Positions 49,501-61,148 of a stretch of 64,000 bases of DNA are shown piece by piece. Location of the stretch: NCBI GenBank assembly GCA_963995525.1, contig OZ023210.1, forward strand, positions 1,276,482 through 1,340,481, in the 5' to 3' direction. How positions within the stretch are numbered: position 1 is the first letter of the stretch; each line of letters begins with the position of its first letter. The position numbers were made by a program, and so were the translations under genes. The stretch is from Escarpia spicata (Eukaryota > Annelida > Polychaeta > Sabellida > Siboglinidae). The notes beneath the pieces are model-generated. The model was not told the origin of the DNA and searched no databases. It was given only the letters and a program-made list of their open reading frames with translations.

Positions 49501-51238
49501 TACACGGGGAAGGAAGAGATCACAACCCAGCACGAGTGGAACTACACGGGGAATGAAGAGATCACAACCCAGCACGAGTGGAACTACACGGGGAAGGAAG
49601 AGATCACAACCCAGCACGAGTGGAACTACACGGGGAAGGAAGAGCTCACAACCCGGCATGAGTGGAACTATACGGAGAAGGAAGAGATCACAACCCTGCA
49701 CGAGTGGAACTACACGGGGAATGAAGAGATCACAACCCTGCACGAGTGGAACTACACGGGGAAGGAAGGGATCACAACCCAGCACGATTGGAACTACACG
49801 GGGAAGGAAGAGATCACAACCCAGCATGAGTGGAACTACACGGGGAAGGAAGAGCTCACAACCCGGCATGAGTGGAACTATACGGAGAAGGAAGAGATCA
49901 CAACCCAGCACGAGTGGAACTACACGGGGAAGGAAGAGATCACAACCCAACATGAGTGGAACTACACGGGGAAGGAAGAGATCACAACCCGGCATGAGTG
50001 GAACTATACGGAGAAGGAAGAGATCACAACCCAGCACGAGTGGAACTACACGGGGAAGGAAGAGATCACAACCCAGCACGAGTGGAACTACACGGAGAAG
50101 GAAGAGATCACAACCCAGCACGAGTGGAACTACACGGAGAAGGAAGAGATCACAACCCAGCACGAGTGGAACTACACGGGGAAGGAAGAGATCACAACCC
50201 AGCACGAGTGGAACTACACGGAGAAGGAAGAGATCACAACCCAGCACGAGTGGAACTACACGGAGAAGGAAGAGACCACAACCCGGCATGAGTGGAACTA
50301 CACGGAGAAGGAAGAGATCACAACCCAGCACGAGTGGAACTACACGGGGAAGGAAGAGATCACAACCCAGCACGAGTGGAACTACACGGAGAAGGAAGAG
50401 ACCACAACCCAGCACGAGTGGAACTACACGGGGAAGGAAGAGATCACAACCCAGCACGAGTGGAACTACACGGGGAAGGAAGAGACCACAACCCAGCACG
50501 AGTGGAACTACACGGGGAAGGAAGAGATCACAACCCAGCACGAGTGGAACTACACGGGGAAGGAAGAGACCACAACCCAGCACGAGTGGAACTACACGGG
50601 GAGGAAGAGATCACAACCCAGCACGAGTGGAACTACACGGGGAAGGAAGAGATCACAACCCAGCACGAGTGGAACTACACGGGAAAGGAAGAGATCACAA
50701 CCCTGCACGAGTGGAACTACACGGGGAAGGAAGAGATCACAACCCAGCACGAGTGGAACTACACGGGAAAGGAAGAGATCACAACCCTGCACGAGTGGAA
50801 CTACACGGGGAAGGAAGAGATCACAACCCAGCACGAGTGGAACTACACGGGGAAGGAAGAGATCACAACCCAGCACGAGTGGAACTACACGGGGAAGGAA
50901 GAGATCACAACCCAGCACGAGTGGAACTACACGGAGAAGGAAGAGATCACAACCCAGCACGAGTGGAACTACACGGGGAAGGAAGAGATCACAACCCAGC
51001 ACGAGTGGAACTACACGGAGAAGGAAGAGATCACAACCCAGCACGAGTGGAACTACACGGAGAAGGAAGAGATCACAACCCAGCACGAGTGGAACTACAC
51101 GGAGAAGGAAGAGATCACAACCCAGCACGAGTGGAACTACACGGGGAAGGAAGAGATCACAACCCAGCACGAGTGGAACTACACGGGGAAGAAAGAGATC
51201 ACAACCCAGCACGAGTGGAACTACACGGGGAAGGAAGA
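46585..51238. repeat. 42-bp tandem repeat, about 111 copies
   Basis: The unit includes AACTACACGGGGAAGGAAGA and ATCACAACCCAGCACGAGTG. Because 42 is a multiple of 3 and the consensus lacks stops in four of six frames, several very long open frames result. The 14-residue periods are NYTGKEEITTQHEW, TTRGRKRSQPSTSG and LHGEGRDHNPARVE forward, and VVPLVLGCDLFLPR on the minus strand. Substitutions alter the peptide in every frame. Single-base deletions (CTAACGGGG at about 47318 and 48661; GGGGAGGAAG near 50600) shift all frames. I therefore read it as non-coding satellite DNA. Confidence 0.95.
46936..49645. repeat. 1343-bp tandem duplication inside the 42-bp array
   Basis: Two adjacent copies (about 46936-48278 and 48279-49621) match base for base wherever I compared them, including rare private variants. 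Examples are CCAAGCACG, AGATATCAC, CTAACGGGG, AACTAAACGGGG, AGAGTTTAC and CACGATTGG. The period equals 31 units of 42 bp plus one of 41 bp. A shorter block of similar variants recurs at about 49680-49860. Confidence 0.9.
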
Positions 51239-53065
51239 AATCGTTCGCCATACCATTGCGATGTCTCGAAGCTTCGAAAACAAGCGAGACAACTGGATGC
51301 TGAAACAATATAATGCACCAACAGTTTTCGGACAGTAAGGACGGGGAAAAAAGAAAAAATGTCGATAATGTATGGTGTGGATACACCACGACTGGCCAGG
51401 GTCCGGGGATGCACAATGTGTTTGCGAAAGGTGTGATGATGACTAAATTATACAAGTGGATGTGCAGGGGGCCCGTTTTGAACACACCTTTTTAGCGGGT
51501 CAAAATCGGATTGTGATCTGAAAACCCCCTTAGATACAGTACTTGTGATAGAAATACGCTAAATGGTAGCACAGACGTAGTCAGATAAGTGGAGAAGATG
51601 ATCCCGTAGAGAATAAATTATTAGAATAAAAATTGTCAAGTTTATGACAAATCTTGCTTAAGGGGCTCGTTTTGCACGCCGTTCCCCATATAATATAATA
51701 TATTCGTATTTAATATACTAGCAAACATGCCCACACGCCGGTTGTCGCAACATAATAATATTATATACAAACGCTGATGACAGTTTCTCAAAATATTCAC
51801 ACGTAACTTTGCATGACGTAGGCCGTAAATCTAAGCATTTTTGGGGAAAACAAGTTACATAAGGCGTCCATATCTGATCAGTAGAGCGTTTATAATAGGT
51901 ACCTGAGAACAATCCCAGGTAACACGCCTAACGCACATGCTAGCTCGATCATCGTTAGATTTGGGGCGGGAATTATCGTTTTAAGTTAACCTTTTCACCA
52001 ATGATAGTAGGTCCCCTACTTCGTCATACATAAAATAAAAATATCACACATACAAGACTAGTGTAGCGGTCGAAGCGACTCTTTGTATACTCGCTGAATA
52101 GATCCTACCGTTAAACCGGGCAAAAGAGAAATACGTTAACGGTTGCAAGGAAACACGGAAGAAGATGACGCAGAAGAAGACTAACTTACAACAATTCAGA
52201 ATACCACATTGCCTGGGCTTACCCTAAAATCATTAACATTTTGGTTGATGTGACTGGTTTTGTTTTAGCCAACTTAACATATTTTTTTATTTTTCATGTG
52301 GATATAACTTGTGCACTTTTTTCACGGAATAAAAAATCAGGAAAACACAGAAACAAAAACTGGGAGCCTGCTCCTGGCACAGCAATAAAATTAACCTATC
52401 CATCATGTAGTTGCCTAACAAAACCTCCATTAAGCCATTAGAAAACACGTGGTGGGTTCGGACATTCCGTTGTATATTGTGTTGAAATTCCGGTCACAAA
52501 AGTGACGACTGTATGCGAGAATTTATGAGATGTCATGTAGCAATATTAATGTAATTCACGTATATATATAACCGTTATCGAGATTGATGGTAAAGGCAAA
52601 GCTTGACGGGGGTCACGCATTACCCGAATGCATGCTCCGGGTAAGGGATACTGTCGTCCCGTTACACCGGGTAACTCCTTCTATGATTGTCAACGTCGAT
52701 TCCAGTCTGTCTATCCGACTTTACCGCTAAGATGACGCAACAGATGTGAAGACGCCCTAACAAGGTGGCACGACGATGCATGTTGTCACCGCGTCGTTTC
52801 ACGGGACAAATTGGCACCTTGGAACGCGGCAGCGTCGTAAAGGATTCGTTAGACTTGACACGTCGACAGCTGTGAGAGTGCGGGGAGACGTGCGAGTTGT
52901 GTCACTTGTGGCGAGGAGTTGACACACGCCTTGTAAAGTAGGGACTGTCGTCTATCGTGCGGGGTCAGAAAACGGCCATTGAGAAACAAGAGGGGGCTGC
53001 AACGTCGGGAAGATGAGAAAGGGAAGGACTACACATTCTCGTAGTTTAAAGGATGTTCATTTATT
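51239..53065. other. Non-coding, no gene recognised
   Basis: CpG-rich unique-looking sequence after the 42-bp array. No exon, RNA gene or mobile element recognised. Confidence 0.45.
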
Positions 53066-53136
53066 AGTGTCTGCCAGCGCCCCGATCTCGACTCCGATCG
53101 CGATAGGCTGTCAAGATCGGGGCGCTGGCAGACACT
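53066..53136. other. Perfect 23-bp inverted repeat (hairpin)
   Basis: The left arm 53066-53088 starts AGTGTCTGCC. It is the exact reverse complement of the right arm 53114-53136, which ends GGCAGACACT. The spacer is 25 nt and itself contains the palindrome CGATCGCG-like core near 53096-53103. The arms are GC-rich (about 60%). No target-site duplication or homologous second copy in the window was seen. Confidence 0.9.
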
Positions 53137-53158
53137 CTCCAATATTAAATATCCCATG

Positions 53159-53178
53159 CACGCACGCACGCACGCACG
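53159..53178. repeat. CACG tetranucleotide microsatellite
   Basis: About five uninterrupted GCAC units close to the hairpin. Confidence 0.85.
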
Positions 53179-54371
53179 AAAACTGACTGTGAACCAACTG
53201 GTATCGAACTATTCGACCAGTTAAAAAGTACATATTTTGTAAAGATGGCGATGGTATCTGCTCGTGGGATAAGACAGTTTTATTACTTTTACGCTAATTT
53301 AATTTAGGAATAATATAGTGATATACATGTATAACTTTAATTACTTGGGTTTAATCTGACTTACTGTGGTGACCTGTACAACGAGTAAAACTAAGTCGAT
53401 CAATACTTGAAAGACCATTTGTAGTATCCATAATTATAACAAAGACCCGGCTTAAAAGTTGCCAACAAAACGCATCAACCACACCGAGATAGTAATAGGG
53501 TAATAGACCTATTATCTGGCAGCACATTCGGCCAACAAGCAACTATGATTTCATCCGGGGCCACAATGGGGATATATCACAATTACATTTGCTATAGTGT
53601 TGCTCCAATGATTCTCTTTTAAATGTCACACAGCATAAATAAAGTACACTAAGGAAAAGTCTTGAAAATGACAGGACTCTATGTTCAGAAAAAAATACCG
53701 CTAAATGTTGCCCCAGTCCTGGGACTGATTTTGAAATATTAGCGCGTTCAGATCAGTCTGATAATGAGCGTCGAAAGCTCAAAAAACTACTGCACAAAAA
53801 GCGGCAGGTCTGACTGCTGTTCGTGACTCGCGCTCCAGTCGCCAGGAGGACTGCCTGCGGAAAAGGCTCCTTGGCCGCATTTTTTTATTTTAGGGTATAT
53901 TTACTTCTTGGCATTTTCTACGCGAAATGTTGGTTATATAGTGTAGTTAAATTAAAAATTGCTAATTATTTTTAACCATGAAATATCGGTTGAGCGGAAG
54001 AATATTTCGGTATCAAGGCGAATGACTAAGAGATTGTCACAACATTGGAAGAAAACGACCGCCCAGTCATAGAAAGCATTAAATCGATAGTAGTATATAT
54101 ATATCCCAATATGATGTCATCATTTTACGCCTCTCGGCCGTCTCCCTCTAGATTACTGTTTTTATTCGAGACAAATCTCGCTGGTGGCAAATAGCAAGGT
54201 AAAGTATGTTTTTCACCGTCAAAGGTAAAATTTCATGAATCTATTGTTTTTTGGAATAGGACATGTTAGTAATTAGAGGGATGTATCAAAGTTGACGAAC
54301 ATGTGCTCTCTCCGCGGCAGACGGCCATTTGTATAAGACACGTCACGTGTATATATATATTGAATGCACTC
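53179..54371. other. Non-coding, no gene recognised
   Basis: No exon or RNA gene recognised. Two short AT runs lie near 54094-54105 and 54349-54360. Confidence 0.45.
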
Positions 54372-54973
54372 GGGGTACAGTAAATCGGGGTACAGTGGCT
54401 CAATTGGGAGGCATGATAATTAGGTTACCTTTGTAATCTTTCAATTGCTATTATCGTGAATATAATCGACAACATTACATTTAGCTGTAACTTGCCTAAA
54501 ACTCTTGAATAAAATTACTGGCTTTTCAATGTTTGCCTACAGCCATTAGGCACACGCTGCTATTGTAATGTAAGCATAATATTGTAATACTAACCAAGAA
54601 CATTATATTTAAGCATATCTAATGTGATAGAGAATTAGCTTATTTCACACAAATAAATACAATATTCGTGAATAATCATTTATAATCTGGTGTTTGATTC
54701 ACGATACCACGATGTGATTCACTGTTCCCCAGCCCCAGGTGATGATCCATTCTGCCCTAGTACTGGGGCACAGTGAATCAGAATGTTCAACCCTCCACCC
54801 CCATCAGCCAAAAATGGTGGCAGTTAGCAGGATAATTTTATGAAGAAACATTTGTTTACACAGAATAAGTTAATCTATCATTTCCATAATATATAAATCA
54901 GCCGTGCTGTCATTAAGCTAAGAGAAAAGCTTACGAAAGCAAACGAATATTTCCGATCCACTGTGCCCCGATC
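54372..54973. repeat. Cluster of GGGGYACAGTG motifs in both orientations
   Basis: GGGGTACAGT occurs at 54373 and 54387 in direct orientation. TGATTCACTGTTCCCCAG (54715-54732) and CTGGGGCACAGTGAATCA (54763-54780) form an 18-bp inverted repeat with one mismatch. GATCCACTGTGCCCCGATC follows at 54955-54973. A common ancestral motif with an alternating orientation suggests eroded terminal inverted repeats of small DNA transposons. Confidence 0.6.
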
Positions 54974-56030
54974 TCATCTAACCACTGCGGATGTCACATC
55001 TGACATTAATATTGTCATACATAATGAAGTTAATGGTTACTGCAATTGCGTGAAGAATGTTCAACAACTTGCTACTTTGTAGCAGACGCCACACGTTACA
55101 GCATCGATAATGCACGACCGTGGGAATAACAAGCACGCGATGCTAGCAGACGACAGCGTTAAGTGCCGGCTGAGTGGCAAGGAGGCGCTGCGAATCGCGC
55201 CGCTGTCACGCGCAATGTTTGCGGCGAACACTTGAGAAGGACGCAAAGGGACTCGTACCTCTAAAAGCCCTCTTTATTAATGCTGCTGATAACGCATCGC
55301 AGTAACAATCATTTATATTCACATGTGCATAAACACAACTCATAAATAAAACCCGTTCACCTTAAAATACACCAGTTAACGCGGGTAATCTACGCCCAGC
55401 GTAATCTACTTCGGGAATAAACTCCCTTGTCCGTTCGGGTGCAAACGATAGTGTGCAATGGGGCTCTGTAATTTAGCTATCACCGGCACAAATAAAATAT
55501 CTCATAAACGACAATTTGATGGAATGACGCTGACATCTATCACACCAATGCCGTAATTTTACGTAAAATAATCACAACCACGTGACATGGTCACACTGCA
55601 TCAAAGAGTACGTCATCACGGCAATCTGGCCGGCGGTAATGCGGCTTAAACGTTGTCACGGTTCGAATTTAGTCTAACTTCAAGAGAGGTGCCTTGGTGC
55701 CATTTGTGTTTAGCCGCTTTACGAGTGAACGCATCCAATTTGAATGTGGTCGACAGGCGTCTTGATTAATATAGCCGCTTCATTTTGGAAGGACGGCAAA
55801 CGCGAAGGACTCAGAAGATAGCCAACTACACGCGGCTTACACATATAGGTTTCAAGTATTACTAGACTAATTTACTAGTGATTGGTTAATTTCTAGTATA
55901 CTGCATAATGGCATGTATTTTGTGTGTGTTTTAAGGCACTTCTCTTGACGAAAACTATTCGATAGTTGACTACCTTTACCAAACGTCTGCATGCGGCCAG
56001 GCGGCGACTGAAAGACGCCGACAGAAACTA
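54974..56030. other. Non-coding, no gene recognised
   Basis: CpG-rich sequence with no recognised exon. Confidence 0.45.
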
Positions 56031-56217
56031 CAGTTGAACCTCGCTTTACGGTCACCTTGGTAATACAGCCACCTCGCAATTAAGATCACCCTAGGACAGT
56101 CCCAAATTATTTCCACAACAGCAAAGTATAGGACATTAGTTCCGCTAATACGGCCACCTCGGCATTGCGGTCACACACTCCCAGTACCGATGGTGATCTT
56201 AATAGTGAGGTCCTACG
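56031..56217. mobile_element. 187-bp MITE, pogo/Tigger-like
   Basis: The left end reads CAGTTGAACCTCGCTTTACG. The right end, read as complement, is an imperfect match (CGTAGGACCTCACTATTAAG), and both continue with GATCACC or GGTCACC. The element is bounded by TA on both sides (56029-56030 and 56218-56219), the target duplication of Tc1/mariner-pogo transposons. A related motif occurs twice more inside, at 56071-56090 and 56155-56175. It has no coding capacity. The superfamily call rests on the CAGT-type end and the TA site. Confidence 0.65.
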
Positions 56218-59106
56218 TATTTAAAACACGCTGAAAGTAACGGTTAGTGTGACTGCTCGACGATTGTCCCAGGTGACACCAGTCCAGATGTTAGCAACCA
56301 GTGCGTCACATAAAAACATTAACATAGCACCTCATAACTGATCAAAACTGGATAATAATGTGTGCGAGAGAAGTCTGAATCACGACAATTCTTCGCGGCA
56401 AAACTGAACCATCACTTTTTATCATAAATCGAAATGATACGCGGTGCCCGTGTTCAACAAACTTATAAATTACTCAGAAATATATGTGTGCAATCTGACC
56501 ATACAGTTATGACAGGAACGAAAGAACCGGAACACGTGTCCTATCAATAGTAGGCCCTATAAACAATTGTCAACAATAGTGGACCGAAATAAGCGAAGAT
56601 ACAGTGGCAAGTACACAAGGCTATAGCAAGTAGGGATTACAATATCAGTTCCAGTAAAAGAATACGCGGAATTTCCATTAAACAGTTCCATATCACAGCA
56701 CAAGATTCGTGCAGACGGTTAACGCTTGCGCCAATTTACCGCAGTGCGATAGCTAGCACACCTATGCTGCCACCTGGCGAATACGGCAGTATTAATAGTG
56801 CTAACTCTTCGCAATTAACAATTCTAATGAAAACAATGGTTTTGAAAATTACTCTCCTTAAATAGATAAGATCTACTGGCGTTACCATGTCAACATACTA
56901 ACACCATACAACAATCACTGGGAGTCGCAAATAGAACCACGATTTGGCGAATATATATATAATTACATTTACAATCATGATATGGAGTAAATATTAGATT
57001 ACATATCATGCAGACATAAACATGCTACACTGTTACCAAATTCTTACAGTGCAATGTGAAATGTATACTAACCACACTTGTGAAACATTCAACGAAAGAA
57101 AAACTAATAACAGCATTATGTTGTTTAAACAACAAAACAGTAAACGTATAATAGAGACAATTCTGTGCTGTAATTATGATATAAATATCAAACACAACAT
57201 AATTATTCTTATCAGCCATTGATTAATTAAAGTAGCAAAAAAACATCTTTTTTCCACCACACATGACAAAGCAAAGAGCATGAATGAAAATATGAAATTA
57301 CCAGATATATTTTGCTTATTTTATAGGGTACAAAGACTAGTACACTGTAGTTGTTTCTCGTAACACATGTTACACAGTTCATTGTACAATTATAAAGTAT
57401 ACCGTCATATTCTAACGTATTAACGACCCACATGTCTGACTGATCTACATGTTATTTATAAAGTGACCATTGCGTGCTTAATAATATAAACTCACCAGTT
57501 TGAATGCAATGTTAACATAACATCCAAGTAACAATATTTAAATGGCGCAGACACTGGTAAAACTATAATGTGAGAGCGGCTCAGTAAAACAAGTTTTGGT
57601 GGTCAGCATATTAAAGTAGATGGTAGTGTGGACTATATAACCTTATAAGTTATAACACGATTTTATTATTATAAAAACAGTTGGAGATTGCACCTTAAGC
57701 TGTACTGATGACTCAGTGTTTTGTTTTTAGATTTTATCTAATGCGTCAGTGTCTCTACAATATCACAATACCAACACATATTTGACCGTTAACATTTCAA
57801 TAGAAACAAACCAAACACCTGGACTGGTCTGTATGTACGTTTTGTGCAGTAAAACAAGGGAACACTACAAAACCTAAACTATTAGTGTCCCTACGAAAAG
57901 GAATGTTTACAATTTTCAAAGAAAATCAAATGTCATTCATCAGTTTTTATCACACATTTGAAAATAAAGGTTTTGATTTTTTTTTAACACAAACATAAAT
58001 TCCATTACATATTGTTCCCTGCCCCATTTGATCATATTTCTGGTATCAGATGGTGCGTTTTTACTGCCAACCTATTTTATGAAGATTGTGAGAGAAAAAC
58101 GAGAATTGCACATATTCTGACACTTGGCTGCCACCATGTCAAAGTAAAGTGTTCCTGCAAAACATTGTTTAATACAACTGTTGCTGATGTATTTAGCTTC
58201 ATTGGCAGAAAATAGGATAGGTAAGGGAAGGATACTGTGAGATTGCCTTTCAATAGGACAATGAAGAATTCTGCGGTAACTGATCAGAACTGGTTTATTC
58301 TAAACAAATGTTAATGCACAAATAAATATAACTTTACTCAGGATCATCCTGAGAAATTGATAACAATGCTCAAAAAGTGTATGCTGTTACAGATTAAACA
58401 CACCTTAAGCACATATTAAGCACTGTAAGCCACCTGAGATTAAGTGTCTAATTTGGCATACATTTGCATACGTTACAATATGTTTACATGCTGTTGTACT
58501 TAGGTTAGAAAATAGAGTTGTGGAGAGAGTTCTTAGAGACAAGAATGGAGGGAGATGGAAGGATACTAAGGACTGTGTTAGTTAGACGGAAGGTGGATGT
58601 TAATTTAGGCCAATACTGCGGAAAGATGTCACATAAAACTATTAAAAGTGGCTAAATTATCATGTTTCAAATAATCAAGGTGCTGAATGTATTTATAGAA
58701 CCTGGTTTTTTGCTCGCAACCAATCAAAACTACTATCTGCAGCAATAACAGTGCAAGTTGTTGATGTGGAATATATACATTAAACTAAAAAAAATAACTT
58801 TAATGTGTAGTTAAATTAATTCTAGATTCTGTCACACTTAAGGACATTTTAAATTAAATCACATTTGTGAAAACAGTCTCATTCTCGGTGACCCCAGAAC
58901 ATACACCTGTTTCTGGAAAATGAAATATTCCTTGGAACACTTCCTAAGGTAGTTGAGGTTTTGTACTGTTTAAGAAATAGGATAAAACAGGATTTTAAAA
59001 AAATAGCACAAATCAGCAGTCTTCTCATTTGCCTAATTAGCCATGTATACCTTCTCTCTTTTTAAGTTTCAGTGGTGATTTGTTACGGCATATCATGACA
59101 ATGAAT
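56218..59106. other. Non-coding, downstream flank of sphingosine kinase
   Basis: CpG density falls sharply at about 56.9 kb and stays low to the gene. No exon recognised. Part of 58.9-59.1 kb could be 3' UTR if a more distal poly(A) site is used. Confidence 0.5.
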
Positions 59107-59112
59107 TTATTA
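59107..59112 (-). terminator. Candidate poly(A) signal of sphingosine kinase
   Basis: TTTATT on the plus strand is AATAAA on the minus strand, about 133 nt past the stop codon. It is the closest canonical signal I found downstream of the stop. Confidence 0.45.
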
Positions 59113-59244
59113 ATATTTAGAACACCTTGGTTTGGAAAAAATACGCTCCTGTCTTTTGTGTATTAATGTTTTCGAAAATACAAGTTTTTATAGTTTGAAA
59201 AAAAATCACAACATATGTCGACCAATCTATGACAAGATATGACC

Positions 59245-59984
59245 TTAGACAGAGTTGAGTGCCATGATTCGGGCCATGGCGGGCAGGACGTGGGCCTGGA
59301 TGGGCCCGTATTTGACCCTCTCCCCGTCCACTGCCAAAATGCCGCGGTCAGTGAGCGGCTCAAGTCTGAAGGCCTTGACCCGCACAACCTCTGTGGCGTC
59401 GTCGATGACCTCTCGGCCCTCTTGGAAGGCCATCAACATGCGCAGGATGCGTGCACGTGTGATGGACGCACGCACTAGCATCAGGTGCATGACACCGTCA
59501 TCAAACTTACACCCTGGAGCAGGAATCAACTCACTGTTGAGATGGGTCTGGTACATTGCCAGCACCAGTACAAAGTCATCCTCAATTGTCACCCAACTGG
59601 ATGGAACCGGTTCTGTCAGTCCCGGAATTTGTGACATCAAACTGTCATCAGAACACCCATTGACAGATGGTGACGTGTCATCCTTTGTGTCCTTGGAACT
59701 GTTGACGACATCTCCTGCCTCGGTGACAATGTGATCCAATTTCCCATTTGTGCCGTTGTCAACGTCAACTTTCTCCAATGTAGGTTCAGCTGAAGTGTCG
59801 ATCCGACACTGAGCATCAGTCGCCCCGGATAAGTCGAGTGACTGTGACGTCTTCATGTCCCCACCCGATGACCTGCTAGGTGGCGTCACCTCACTCTTGG
59901 AGCGTGTCATGGCAGCGGTCACTTTCTTCGGGTGGTACACTCCATCGGGGAGGAAGGAAATACGCCCTCGGTAGTGACGCAAGC
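59245..59984 (-). CDS. Sphingosine kinase, terminal coding exon
   Basis: Sphingosine kinase phosphorylates sphingosine with ATP to sphingosine-1-phosphate, in the cytosol and at membranes. This exon follows a TGTAG acceptor, contributes two bases to a split Gly codon, and encodes 245 residues plus TAA. It opens with LRHYRGRISFLPDG, the end of the conserved C4 region. A low-complexity insert of about 120 residues follows, rich in Ser, Thr, Asp and Gly (SKSEVTPPSRSSGG near its start). The fold then resumes at VPSSWVTIEDDFVLVLAM and GVMHLMLVRASITRARIL and ends with the C5 motif AVDGERVKYGPIQAHV and a short tail. The conserved Asp-Gly-Glu of C5, part of the nucleotide site in the lipid/diacylglycerol kinase fold, is present. 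The insert is at the position of the long variable linker of vertebrate SPHK2, so it may carry localisation or phosphorylation sites. Intron 59985-60927 separates it from the preceding exon and shows nothing but a degenerate GAAT/GAAC-rich stretch near 60770-60910. Confidence 0.93.
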
Positions 59985-60927
59985 CTACATGGAGAGGATG
60001 TAGTTACGTACATGTCTACAACAACCTGGCCAAGGACTGTATGTGACGTGCCACAGCCAACAGGCCTATTCTGCACACGAATCAAAAATAGCTGTCTAAG
60101 GTCATGTTCCCCCAATGTTGTGATTTGGTAGAAATACATCACTTAAAGTCTCACGTTTCAATGTCCAGATTATTTTCCCCAACAAACAATTCAAAACTAA
60201 TAAAAAAACATGCATTTTTGAAGAAATTTATTAAAAATAAAAGACAATGATGAATCAAAATGACCTTGTTTCTCCAAATGTTGCCTTTTAAAGACTGCTA
60301 CAATTAGATGCAATAAATCAAAAACTACTAAAGATACTTCAACAAATGAGGTATCATTTTAAAGTTCCTCATCTATAGAATCTAAATGGAAAAAAACACA
60401 ATTTTGTGACTTAAAACCCACTTTCTCGTGTCTGGTTACGTACATGCGACTGGGTACAAAAAGCTGTGGTGAATCGTTAAAAAGTATAATCTTTGTTATT
60501 AAATGTAAAAAATACTTTATTAAAGTATTGTTGCCAGTTCAATGATTACTGTACTATTTACACTACCAGATAAGTTAGGTTGATGTACTATTGTGACTGG
60601 CTAAATTTAAGTTTGCTGCTAAAGCCAAGAAGTGAAAGTCGAAGTACAAACACACCACCGGAGTCTCAGAGCTTCAGTCCCTTGGGTCACAGACACAAAT
60701 CTTACACAATGCTGCTCAAAATACGATTAAAGTTCTGCTAAGTTTGGGTTTCCCAGGAGTTTATCGAATGGACAAATGAACGAATGCATTGACACATGAG
60801 TGAAGGAATTAATTAAATGAACGAATAAACGCAATAACAAAAGAAACAAAGAATGAACGAAAGATTGAATGAATGCATGGGTGGACGAACAAAGACACAG
60901 GCGAACAAAGAAACAAATGCTACTGAC

Positions 60928-61148
60928 CAATGAGTCGTGCGATTGTGCCGAGAGTGAAACGCGCCGCCCCAAGGCTGCGATACTTCTCACTCTCAATGTC
61001 GATGTCAGCGATGATGCCCCAACTGATGCTGAGGAAGGAGTAGAGACGACCTTGAGCAGTATCCACGGCAACCAGGTCCATAGGCAATGGCCAGTGCTTT
61101 ACAATGATGAAGGTCGCAGGAAGGACAGGCTCGGAGATGAAAGTTTCG
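60928..61148 (-). CDS. Sphingosine kinase, internal exon (C4 region)
   Basis: Flanked by a CCCCGCAG acceptor and a GGTCAGT donor. It completes a split Ser codon, encodes 73 residues, and leaves one base of the Gly codon finished by the terminal exon. ETFISEPVLPATFIIVKHW and LPMDLVAVDTAQG form the start of the C-terminal beta-sandwich domain. WGIIADIDIESEKYRSLG is the C4 motif, specific to sphingosine kinases. It contains the Asp equivalent to the sphingosine-contacting Asp178 of human SPHK1. RFTLGTIARLIG ends the exon. All diagnostic residues are present and the frame is intact. Intron 61149-61554 upstream shows nothing recognisable. Confidence 0.94.

Noticed and set aside
46554..51338. Very long open frames (up to about 750 codons) as a repetitive protein gene
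   Set aside because: They are produced by a 42-bp stop-free tandem unit, exist in four frames at once, are cut by one-base deletions, and their variants change residues in every frame.
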